Part shown: one piece after another, positions 38,414 through 47,810 of the stretch
How positions within the stretch are numbered: the stretch's first letter is position 1
How the letters are laid out: every line of letters begins with the position of its first letter
NCBI RefSeq assembly: GCF_004803755.1
Contig: NZ_CP032311.1
Location: 246,501-310,500 of the forward strand
Reading direction: 5' to 3'
DNA from: Pseudomonas sp. DG56-2
GTDB lineage: Bacteria > Pseudomonadota > Gammaproteobacteria > Pseudomonadales > Pseudomonadaceae
DNA: 64,000 nt
Program-made: the position numbers and the translations under genes
The notes under the pieces: model-generated
The model's input: only the letters and a program-made list of their open reading frames with translations
The model's database searches: none
What the model was told of the DNA's origin: nothing

Positions 38414-39076
38414 TCAAAGCCCTTCGAGCAGCGCTCGGTAGTCTTCTACCGCAGCGAACTCTTCGGTATCGCGCGGCCCTTTCCGGCTGTCCGGTTGGCG
38501 CACCGCAAGCAGGTGCGCCACGCCGAAGTCGCGGGCACTGCGTAAAATCGACAAGGTGTCGTCGATGAACAGGCTGCGGCCTGGTTCAAAGCCGATGTCG
38601 TTGTGCAGGGCATCCCAGAATTGCGGGTTTTCCTTGGGGAAGCCGTAGTCATGGGAGCTGATCAGACGCTCGAAGTAGGGCGCCAGCTCAACCTTTTCCA
38701 GCTTCAAAGACAGCGAATCGCGGTGGGCGTTGGTAATCAGGATTACCCGTTTGCCGGCCTGCTTGATCGCCTGCAGAAACGTATCGGCATCTGGACGCAG
38801 GGCGATCAGATGGGCGGTCTCCAGCTTCAGGTCGCGTACCGAAAGGTTCAGCTCGCGGCTCCAGAAGTCCAGGCAGTACCAGTTCAGCGAGCCTGCGTGC
38901 TGCTCGAACAGTGGTTGCATTTCCAGTTCGGCCATCGCTCGGCTGATGCCATGCAAGTCGGCATAGCGTTGGGGCAGGTGTTCGAGCCAGAAATGGTTGT
39001 CGAAATGCAGATCCAGCAAGGTGCCGTCCATGTCCAGCAAGACAGTGTCGATGGTGGACCAGGCTAAAACGGGCAT
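38414..39076 (-). CDS. yrfG: GMP/IMP nucleotidase YrfG, HAD family
   Basis: HAD-type phosphatase that dephosphorylates GMP and IMP, 220 residues from MPVLAWSTIDTVLL (E. coli YrfG has 222). Motif I is LLDMDGTLLD with D15 and D17; motif II is LITNAHRDSL; the late acidic motif is LFIDDTLSI. The 3' end abuts lysM. It is divergent from nudE. Confidence 0.88.
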   Translation of the reverse strand: MPVLAWSTIDTVLLDMDGTLLDLHFDNHFWLEHLPQRYADLHGISRAMAELEMQPLFEQHAGSLNWYCLDFWSRELNLSVRDLKLETAHLIALRPDADTFLQAIKQAGKRVILITNAHRDSLSLKLEKVELAPYFERLISSHDYGFPKENPQFWDALHNDIGFEPGRSLFIDDTLSILRSARDFGVAHLLAVRQPDSRKGPRDTEEFAAVEDYRALLEGL

Positions 39077-39156
39077 ATGAAATTCTCGGGCAGTCAGGGC
39101 AGCGGTGGCTAGGCAAGCCACGGTATAGTAACCCGTTCACGCCAAGGAGCCGCCTC

Positions 39157-39723
39157 ATGCGCCAGAAACCCACCGTCCTCTCCCGCGAGATTGTCGCCAG
39201 CAGCCGTCTGTTTCGAGTTGAAGCTGTGCAATTGCGTTTTGCAAATGGCAACGAGCGCACCTATGAGCGACTTGTGGGGCGTGGCAATGGTTATGGCGCG
39301 GTAATGATCGTGGCGATGCTCGATGCCGAGCATGCCGTCCTGGTCGAAGAGTATTGCGGCGGTACCGACGAATACGAGCTGTCCTTGCCCAAGGGCCTGA
39401 TCGAGCCGGGTGAGGATGTGTTGGCAGCGGCCGACCGTGAGCTCAAGGAAGAAGCCGGCTTTGGCGCCCGGCAGCTTGAGCATTTGACCGAGCTTTCGCT
39501 ATCGCCGGGTTACATGAGCCAGAAAATTCAGGTGGTGCTGGCCACGGATTTGTATGAAGAGCGCCTGGAAGGCGATGAGCCTGAGCCCATGCGTGTCGAC
39601 AAGATCAACCTGCGTGAATTGTCTGCCCTGGCGCAGCATCCTCAATTTTCCGAAGGTCGCGCGCTGGCTGCGTTGTACCTGGTGCGGGACCTGCTGACCC
39701 AGCGCGGAGTGTTTGGCGCATGA
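39157..39723 (+). CDS. nudE: ADP-compounds hydrolase NudE (Nudix)
   Basis: Nudix hydrolase acting on ADP-ribose, AP3A and NADH-type dinucleotides. It has 188 residues with the complete Nudix box G80-x5-E86-x7-R94-E95-L96-x-E98-E99-x-G101 in GLIEPGEDVLAAADRELKEE. CAAGGAG precedes the ATG. Its stop overlaps the cysQ start by four bases. Confidence 0.92.
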   Translation: MRQKPTVLSREIVASSRLFRVEAVQLRFANGNERTYERLVGRGNGYGAVMIVAMLDAEHAVLVEEYCGGTDEYELSLPKGLIEPGEDVLAAADRELKEEAGFGARQLEHLTELSLSPGYMSQKIQVVLATDLYEERLEGDEPEPMRVDKINLRELSALAQHPQFSEGRALAALYLVRDLLTQRGVFGA

Positions 39724-40547
39724 GTGACCAGCAGTTGATGCAACAGGTAGTGAGTTTGGCACGTGAGGCAGGCGAAGCGATTTTGCCGTTCTGGCGTGCA
39801 GATGTAGCGGTAACGGCCAAAACCGACGAATCACCGGTCACCGCTGCCGACCTGGCGGCCCACGACGTTATTGCCAAGGGCCTGCAAGCATTGGCGCCAG
39901 ACATTCCGGTGTTGTCCGAGGAAGATTGCGATATTCCTTTCAGTGAGCGTCAGCAGTGGCAGCGCTGGTGGCTGGTCGACCCGCTCGACGGCACCAAGGA
40001 GTTTATTGCCGGAACTGAGGAGTTCACCGTCAACATCGCCCTTATCGAGCAGGGACGGGTGGTGTTCGGTGTCGTGGCGATTCCCACCAATGGCCGTTGT
40101 TACTATGGCGGTAAAGACCTGGGGGCCTGGCTTGAAGAGACCGATGGCAAGCCGCGAGCCATCAACGTGCGGCTGGCACCTGCGCCTGGCAGCGCTTTTA
40201 CCGTGGTCGCCAGTCGCCGCCATTCGAGTCCACAGCAAGAAGCCTTGCTGGCGGGCCTGAGTACCGCAGTAGGCGAGCTGGAGCTGGCAAATATTGGCAG
40301 TTCGCTGAAGTTCTGTTTACTGGCCGAGGGTGCAGCTGACTGTTACCCGCGTCTGGCGCCTACGTCGCAGTGGGACACCGCCGCAGCGCAAGGCGTGCTG
40401 GAAGGCGCGGGCGGTGAAGTGCTGGGCCTGGATGGCAAAACCTTCGATTATCCACCGCGCGAATCGCTGCTCAATCCCTTCTTCCTGGCGCTGCCCGCCG
40501 CGGCCCCGTGGCGCGGCCAGCTGTTGCAACTGGCCTCAACGATGTAG
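39720..40547 (+). CDS. cysQ: 3'(2'),5'-bisphosphate nucleotidase CysQ
   Basis: Removes 3'-phosphoadenosine 5'-phosphate, the by-product of PAPS-dependent sulfate reduction and sulfotransfer. It has 275 residues in the inositol monophosphatase fold: acidic E67-E68, WLVDPLDGTKEF with D87, D90 and T92, and the second motif TSQWDTAAAQGVLEGAGG near residue 216. It is translationally coupled to nudE and overlaps the convergent thioesterase gene by 12 bases. Confidence 0.93.
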   Translation: MSDQQLMQQVVSLAREAGEAILPFWRADVAVTAKTDESPVTAADLAAHDVIAKGLQALAPDIPVLSEEDCDIPFSERQQWQRWWLVDPLDGTKEFIAGTEEFTVNIALIEQGRVVFGVVAIPTNGRCYYGGKDLGAWLEETDGKPRAINVRLAPAPGSAFTVVASRRHSSPQQEALLAGLSTAVGELELANIGSSLKFCLLAEGAADCYPRLAPTSQWDTAAAQGVLEGAGGEVLGLDGKTFDYPPRESLLNPFFLALPAAAPWRGQLLQLASTM

Positions 40548-40987
40548 CACGTACTGGCCGCTGAACAGCACGGCGGCCTCATCACTACCGGCATTACTGA
40601 CCTTGGTGTGCAAATTGAGTCGCGCACGGCCGCGGCGCTGGTAGGTGGCAATGAAGCGCTCCCAGACTTTCTCCTCTGGCGCCTGGCATAGCGCGATTGC
40701 CGCACCGGTCACCGGCAGTGGATAACTGATCTGGCCTTCCTGAATGACGATATGCCCATCGTCTATGCCCGCCTCGCGCAGACGCAGGTGCAACCAGCCC
40801 CAACCGACCAGTACCGCAGCGCAATACAGGCTGCCGCCGAACATGGTGCTCTTGTGGTTGACGTTGGCCTCCAGCGGTAGCTGCAGGCGCAATTGATGCT
40901 GCTGCCAGTCAAGTACCCGCATGCCCATCTCGCGGGTCAGGGGAATGTCGCCGTGCAGCACGGCTTCAAGGTATTGGCTGTCCGTAG

Positions 40988-40991
<4 letters not shown>
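40536..40991 (-). CDS. Thioesterase-domain protein (YiiD C-terminal type)
   Basis: A 151-residue protein with a hotdog domain of the YiiD/DUF4442-like group: LEANVNHKSTMFGGSLYCAAVLVGWGWLHLRLRE near residues 40-75 corresponds to the helix of the fold. Its start overlaps the dctD stop by four bases, so it is the last gene of the dctB-dctD transcript. The substrate is unknown and a link to dicarboxylate control is not obvious. Confidence 0.8.
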
Positions 40992-42396
<1,405 letters not shown>

Positions 42397-42400
<4 letters not shown>

Positions 42401-44211
42401 GCCGATGGGTCCTCTGAGGTTGGCAAGGTTGCGCCAGGCTTGGCGATGCGTAGTTGCAAGGTGAGCAGAGCGCCACCTTCGGGATGGTTTCCAAGCAGCA
42501 ACTCGCCGCCCAGCGCACGCATCAAGGTATCGCAGATCGCCAGGCCCAGGCCAAGGCCTTGGGTACGCGTCTTGGTAGTGAAGAACGGTTCGCGCGCCCG
42601 GGCCAGCGCTTCGCTGGAAAAACCCGGACCATTGTCGCGAATGTACAGATAGACGTTGCCATCGCGTTGTTCGGCACTGAGTATGAGCTTGCGCGGGTTG
42701 GCTTTTTCAGTGAGCGCATCGAGGGCGTTGGCCAACAGGTTGCCCAGCACCTGGCGCAGGCGCGTTTCACCGGCCTGGACCCACAAGGTTGCCTCGGGCA
42801 GGTCGCGCACAAGTTCTACCGCCATGGCCCGCCGACGTTTGGCCAGTAGCGCCAGGGCGTCGTCGAGCGCGGGCTGCAAGGCGACGCTTTCCGGTGCATG
42901 CCGGTCGCGCCGAGCAAAGGCGCGCAGGTGGGCAATGATCGAGGCCATGCGCCCGGTCAGCTCGCTGATCAGCTTGAGGTTGCTGCGTGCATCGTCGGTG
43001 CGCTGGTGATCAAGGAGAATCTCGGCATTTTCGGCATAGCTGCGAATGGCTGCCAGTGGCTGGTTGAGCTCGTGGCTGATGCTCGCCGACATGGTCCCCA
43101 GTACCGACAACTTGCCAGCCTGGACCAGTTCGTCCTGGGCACGCACAAGTTCCTGTTGCGCTTGCTCGCGTTCCAGTACCTCGCTTTTCAGTCGACTGTT
43201 GAGACCTTCCAGATCGGCAGTGCGCTCGATTACACGTTTTTCCAGCTCCTGGCGTGCATGGGCCTCGAAATCGATGCGGTCCATGTAGTGGCGTCGGCGC
43301 TGCATGATCAGGCCCAGCAATAGCATCAGCACCAGCAGACCTGCGCCGCCAATGGCGACCACGGTATTGACCGAGCGATCGATCAGGGTTCGCGGCGCCA
43401 GAATACTCACCTGCCAACCGGTTTCCTCGATCGGCTGGGTCTGGATCAGCCAGGCCTCGGGGACCAGCTTCAGCGGCTGCGGAGCCTGGGTCGGGTAGGG
43501 CTGGATAGCGGCGATGGCTTCGCGTTCGGAATCGGTTAACGGCCGGGTGGCTCGAAAGCGCCAGTCGGGGCGCGAGGTAAGAATCACCACGCCGTTATGG
43601 TCGGTGAGCAACAGTTGCTCAGGCGTCTTGCCCCACAGGGTTTCGGTGTGGTCCAGATCGACCTTGACCACCAGGGCACCGATGATTTCGTCACGGTCGC
43701 GCACTGCCGCGGCGAAGAAGTAACCACGCTTGGCCGACGTCGTGCCCTGACCGAAAAAGCGGCCAAGTCGACCTTGGATCGCTTCTGAGTAGTACGGCCT
43801 GAAGGCGAAGTTTCGACCCACGAAACTGTCATGCTTGTCCCAGTTGGACGCTGCCAGGGTGTTGCCCCGGGTGTCCATCAGGTACATGACTTCGGCACCG
43901 GTCTGGGTGGCGATGTCCTTGAGCAGGCGGTTGGCATTGGTCAGCGTTTCCAGGCGCAATGGATCAGCCAGGGCTGCACGCAGGGCGGGAAGGTCACCGA
44001 GGATCTGAGGCAGCGTCTCGTAGCGATGTAGCGTACCGAGCAGGTTGGCGACGTACAGGTCGAGGGTTTGGCGGTTCTGCCCGGCGAGTTCGCCTTCGTA
44101 GTACTGCTTGGCCAGGTGCTGCAAAGGCCACAGCAACGGTGCCAGGCACACGGCCAGCAATGCCAGACTGCGCCATCGCGGGCGGCGGGGAAGAGGTGGA
44201 ATCTTGATCAT
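42397..44211 (-). CDS. dctB: C4-dicarboxylate sensor histidine kinase DctB
   Basis: Inner-membrane kinase, 604 residues. A first membrane segment (about 14-32) and a second (about 283-303) enclose a periplasmic double-PDC sensor domain of some 250 residues (ETLTNANRLLKDIATQTGAEVMYL, SVGRNFAFRPYY-type region). A coiled coil (about 315-370) leads to H380 in SASISHELNQPLAAIRSY. ATPase boxes: NLLANALDAL, RDNGPGF, GLGLGLAIC. The two-PDC sensor and pairing with DctD support dicarboxylate sensing. Confidence 0.9.
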
Positions 44212-44216
44212 CGTTT

Positions 44217-44240
44217 ATGCGCCAGAAAGCTCTGGCGCAT
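44217..44240 (-). other. Hairpin between rfbD and dctB
   Basis: ATGCGCCAGA and TCTGGCGCAT form a perfect 10-bp stem around AAGC in the short gap between the two genes. There is no U-tract, so it may be a partial terminator or an RNA processing site separating sugar genes from the regulator genes. It is 5 bases from the dctB start and could limit its translation. Confidence 0.55.
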
Positions 44241-44246
44241 TATGCG

Positions 44247-45122
44247 CTACTTCAAGCAGTCGATCAGCGCTTGCTGCCAGTGCGGTTGGCTGACCTGCCA
44301 CTGTTGCTGCAGGCGACTGCAGTCAAGACGCGAGTTCAATGGCCGCGTGGCCGGCGTGGGGTAGTCGCTGGACGGGATAGGTATCAGCTTGGCGCAGGGC
44401 AGGCCTTGGGCCTTGAGCTGCTCGCCGATGGCCTGGGCAAAACCGAACCAGGATGTTTCACCCTGTGCAGTCAGGTGGTACGTGCCCCAGGCGCCAGCTT
44501 CGCCAGCCAGCCAGCGTTCGATCAGGGCGCGGGTGCTCAGGGCGATGGTACCGGCCCAGGTCGGTGCGCCGATCTGGTCCGCGACGATGCTCAGTTCCGG
44601 CTTTCCCTGCAACAGACGCTGCATGGTCAGCAGAAAGTTGCGCCCGTGCCGTGAGTAGACCCAACTGGTTCGCAGGATCAGGTGCTGGCCGCCGACCGCG
44701 CTGATGGCCTGTTCGCCCGCCAGTTTGCTACGCCCGTAGACACCCAGCGGGTTGGGCTGGTCGTCTTCGTTGTAGGGACTGTCCTTACTACCGTCGAACA
44801 CGTAGTCGGTGGAGTAGTGGATCAGCGGGATCTCCAGTTTCGCGGCCTCTTCAGCGAAGACACCCGGTGCTTGCGCATTGATCGCGAAAGCCAGTTCAGG
44901 TTCGCTCTCAGCCTGATCGACTGCTGTATGAGCGGCAGCGTTGATGATCAAATCCGGCTTGAGTGCCTGCACTCGTTCACGAATACCTTCGGGCCGGGCC
45001 AGATCGAGTTGCTCACGGCCCAGCACATGCAACTGGCCGAGGTCGCCCAGACGCTGTTGCAGTTCACGGGACACCTGACCGTGCTGGCCACTGATAAGGA
45101 TGGTGGGTCGACGTGCGGTCAT
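44247..45122 (-). CDS. rfbD: dTDP-4-dehydrorhamnose reductase
   Basis: Last step of dTDP-L-rhamnose synthesis, an NADPH reductase of the SDR type, 291 residues. The nucleotide-binding start is ILISGQHGQVSRELQQ (Rossmann loop). The catalytic set is STDYVFDG and YGRSKLAGEQA (Tyr-x-x-x-Lys). The start overlaps the rfbC stop by four bases. Rhamnose goes into lipopolysaccharide core or O-antigen and rhamnolipid. Confidence 0.93.
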   Translation of the reverse strand: MTARRPTILISGQHGQVSRELQQRLGDLGQLHVLGREQLDLARPEGIRERVQALKPDLIINAAAHTAVDQAESEPELAFAINAQAPGVFAEEAAKLEIPLIHYSTDYVFDGSKDSPYNEDDQPNPLGVYGRSKLAGEQAISAVGGQHLILRTSWVYSRHGRNFLLTMQRLLQGKPELSIVADQIGAPTWAGTIALSTRALIERWLAGEAGAWGTYHLTAQGETSWFGFAQAIGEQLKAQGLPCAKLIPIPSSDYPTPATRPLNSRLDCSRLQQQWQVSQPHWQQALIDCLK

Positions 45123-45664
45123 GGCAGCAGTTCTAACTCTTTCAGCGATTTGCCGACCTGGTCCTTGGCGGACAGGATGGGCGCCGAAGTCAGCTGCCAG
45201 TCGATGGCCAGGTCCGGGTCATCCCAGCGAATGCAGCATTCGGCTTGTGGGTTGTAGTAGTCGGTGGTCTTGTAGAGAAATTCGGCGCTGTCGCTGAGCA
45301 CGACGAAACCGTGGGCAAAGCCTTCCGGTACCCACAGTTGGCGACGATTTTCAGCGGACAGCTTTACACCCACCCACTTTCCGAAGTGGGGAGAGCTGCG
45401 GCGCACATCGACCGCCACGTCCAATACTTCGCCGTAGGTGACGCGCACCAACTTGCCTTGAGTGTTTTCCAGTTGGTAGTGCAGGCCACGAAGCACGCCT
45501 TTCTGCGACTTGGAGTGGTTGTCCTGAACAAAATTGGTGCTAACACCGGTCTGTTCTTTGAACGTTCTGGCGTTGAAGCTCTCGTAGAAGAAACCACGGC
45601 TATCACCGAACACTTTGGGTTCGAGGATAAGTACGCCGGGCAGATCAGTGTTGATTACATTCAT
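45119..45664 (-). CDS. rfbC: dTDP-4-dehydrorhamnose 3,5-epimerase
   Basis: Third enzyme of dTDP-L-rhamnose synthesis, 181 residues with a cupin fold. Typical motifs: GVLILEPKVFGDSRGFFYESFN near the N-terminus, FVQDNHSKSQKGVLRGLHYQ with the catalytic His, and VPEGFAHGFVVLSD. Its start shares one base with the rfbA stop (TAATG). Confidence 0.94.
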   Translation of the reverse strand: MNVINTDLPGVLILEPKVFGDSRGFFYESFNARTFKEQTGVSTNFVQDNHSKSQKGVLRGLHYQLENTQGKLVRVTYGEVLDVAVDVRRSSPHFGKWVGVKLSAENRRQLWVPEGFAHGFVVLSDSAEFLYKTTDYYNPQAECCIRWDDPDLAIDWQLTSAPILSAKDQVGKSLKELELLP

Positions 45665-46536
45665 TAGCGTTCTTCAGCCAAACCGTAGAGATATTGTCCG
45701 TAGCCGGTCTTGCCAAATGCCTTGGCGCGTTCCAGCAACTGTGAGCGGTCGATCCAGCCTTGCTGGTATGAGATTTCCTCAAGGCAGGCCACCTTCAAGC
45801 CCTGACGGTGTTCGATGGTTTGCACGTACTGCGAGGCTTCCAGCAGACTGTCGTGGGTACCGGTATCGAGCCAGGCAAAACCACGCCCGAAACGCTCGAC
45901 GCGCAGGTCGCCGCGTTGCAGATAAGCATTGTTGACGTCGGTGATTTCCAGTTCGCCGCGCGGCGAAGGTTTGACGTTCTTGGCGATTTCCACCACATCG
46001 TTGTCGTAGAAATACAGCCCAGTCACGGCATAGGGCGACTTCGGTTTGGCGGGTTTTTCTTCGATCGACAGGGCGCAGCCGTTTTCGTCGAAGTCGACCA
46101 CGCCGAAGCGCTCGGGGTCTTTTACCAAGTAGCCAAATACCGTGGCGCCGGTTGGCTGCTTGATGGCGCGACGCAGTTGTTCGGTGAAGCCCTGGCCGTG
46201 GAAAATGTTGTCGCCCAGGATCAGGCAGACCGAATCGTCGCCAATGAACGCTTCACCAATCAAAAACGCCTGGGCCAGGCCGTCGGGGGAAGGCTGTTCG
46301 GCGTAGCTCAACTCGATACCAAACTGGCTGCCGTCACCCAGCAATTGCTTGTAGTGAGGCAAGTCGGTCGGGGTGGAGATCAGCAGAACTTCCCGGATAC
46401 CCGCCAGCATCAGCACCGAAAGCGGGTAGTAGATCATTGGCTTGTCGTAGATGGGCAGCAGTTGCTTGGAAACACCCAGGGTGATCGGGTGCAAGCGAGT
46501 GCCAGAGCCTCCTGCCAGAACAATACCTTTTGTCAT
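45664..46536 (-). CDS. rfbA: Glucose-1-phosphate thymidylyltransferase
   Basis: First enzyme of the pathway, making dTDP-glucose, 290 residues. The nucleotide-binding signature [17 protein letters not shown] is at residues 3-19, followed by [14 protein letters not shown] and LGDNIFHG. The start overlaps the rfbB stop by four bases. All four genes are needed for dTDP-L-rhamnose. Confidence 0.95.
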   Translation of the reverse strand: MTKGIVLAGGSGTRLHPITLGVSKQLLPIYDKPMIYYPLSVLMLAGIREVLLISTPTDLPHYKQLLGDGSQFGIELSYAEQPSPDGLAQAFLIGEAFIGDDSVCLILGDNIFHGQGFTEQLRRAIKQPTGATVFGYLVKDPERFGVVDFDENGCALSIEEKPAKPKSPYAVTGLYFYDNDVVEIAKNVKPSPRGELEITDVNNAYLQRGDLRVERFGRGFAWLDTGTHDSLLEASQYVQTIEHRQGLKVACLEEISYQQGWIDRSQLLERAKAFGKTGYGQYLYGLAEER

Positions 46537-47615
46537 GCAATTAGATCCTTGTAGTCACTGACGCCCAGTCGTTGTCCTTGATAGCTGCCGTCTTGTACCC
46601 GCTGACACCATTCCAGGTTGTCCAGGTACCACTGCACGGTCTTGCGCAGGCCGCTTTCGAATGTTTCTTCAGGTACCCATCCCAACTCGCGCTCGATCTT
46701 GCTGGCGTCAATGGCATAACGCAGGTCGTGGCCCGGGCGATCCTGAACGAAGGTGATCAGGTCGGCGTAGTGGGCAACGCCGGTCGGGCGCTGTGGGGCC
46801 AGCTCTTCGAGCAGGGCGCAAATACCGCGAACCACATCGATGTTCTTCTGCTCGTTGTGGCCACCAATGTTGTAGGTTTCGCCAACCTGACCTTCGGTGA
46901 CCACCTTGAACAAGGCGCGGGCATGGTCCTCGACGAACAGCCAGTCCCGTACCTGCAGGCCATTACCGTAGACAGGCAGCGGCTTGCCCGCCAAGGCATT
47001 GAGAATTACCAGCGGAATCAGCTTTTCCGGGAAGTGGAACGGGCCATAGTTGTTCGAGCAGTTGGTAATCAGTACCGGCAGGCCATACGTGCGTTGCCAG
47101 GCGCGGACCAGATGGTCTGACGCCGCCTTGCTGGCCGAGTACGGCGAGCTTGGCGCGTAGGGCGTGGTTTCGGTGAACAGGTCATCGACGCCGTGCAGGT
47201 CGCCATACACTTCATCGGTAGAAATATGGTGGAAGCGAAACGCTGCACGCTCTGCCGCTGGCAGTTTGAGCCAGTAGGCGCGCGCGGCTTCCAGCAGGCT
47301 GTAGGTGCCGACGATGTTGGTGTGGATGAAATCCGATGGCCCATCGATGGAGCGGTCAACGTGCGATTCTGCGGCCAGGTGCATGATCGCATCGGGCTTG
47401 AAGCGCTCAAGCACAGCACTGACGGTTGGCTGGTCGGCGATGTCTGCCTGGACAAACTCATAGCGGGTATTGGTCGCAATACTGGTCAACGACTCCAGAT
47501 TGCCGGCATAGGTCAGCTTGTCGAGGTTCAGGACCTCATGCTCTGTCGTCTGGATCAGATGCCGAATCAGGGCCGAACCGATGAACCCGGCTCCGCCGGT
47601 TATGAGTATGCGCAT
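46533..47615 (-). CDS. rfbB: dTDP-glucose 4,6-dehydratase
   Basis: Second enzyme of the pathway, first gene of the operon rfbB-rfbA-rfbC-rfbD. It has 360 residues from [16 protein letters not shown] with the NAD motif GGAGFIG; a TTG two codons earlier is also open. The catalytic region is STDEVYGDL and [13 protein letters not shown] (Tyr-x-x-x-Lys). AAGG lies about 10 bases before the ATG. Order B-A-C-D differs from the B-D-A-C order of P. aeruginosa. Confidence 0.95.
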   Translation of the reverse strand: MRILITGGAGFIGSALIRHLIQTTEHEVLNLDKLTYAGNLESLTSIATNTRYEFVQADIADQPTVSAVLERFKPDAIMHLAAESHVDRSIDGPSDFIHTNIVGTYSLLEAARAYWLKLPAAERAAFRFHHISTDEVYGDLHGVDDLFTETTPYAPSSPYSASKAASDHLVRAWQRTYGLPVLITNCSNNYGPFHFPEKLIPLVILNALAGKPLPVYGNGLQVRDWLFVEDHARALFKVVTEGQVGETYNIGGHNEQKNIDVVRGICALLEELAPQRPTGVAHYADLITFVQDRPGHDLRYAIDASKIERELGWVPEETFESGLRKTVQWYLDNLEWCQRVQDGSYQGQRLGVSDYKDLIA

Positions 47616-47810
47616 GTCCAATGACCTTTGATGAATCAGATGAAGTTCTACCCAAGCCTAGCTTGCGGCGGGTGGCAAATAGAGCAAGGCAGATACGTCT
47701 TTACCGTAGGGTACTTTGGAACGCCTCGTTGTTCATCGCTTTTTCCCTGCCGTACTTGCTTATCGGCAAAAGCAGTGGCGATATAAGCAGCAAAAAAATG
47801 AGGTCCCAAC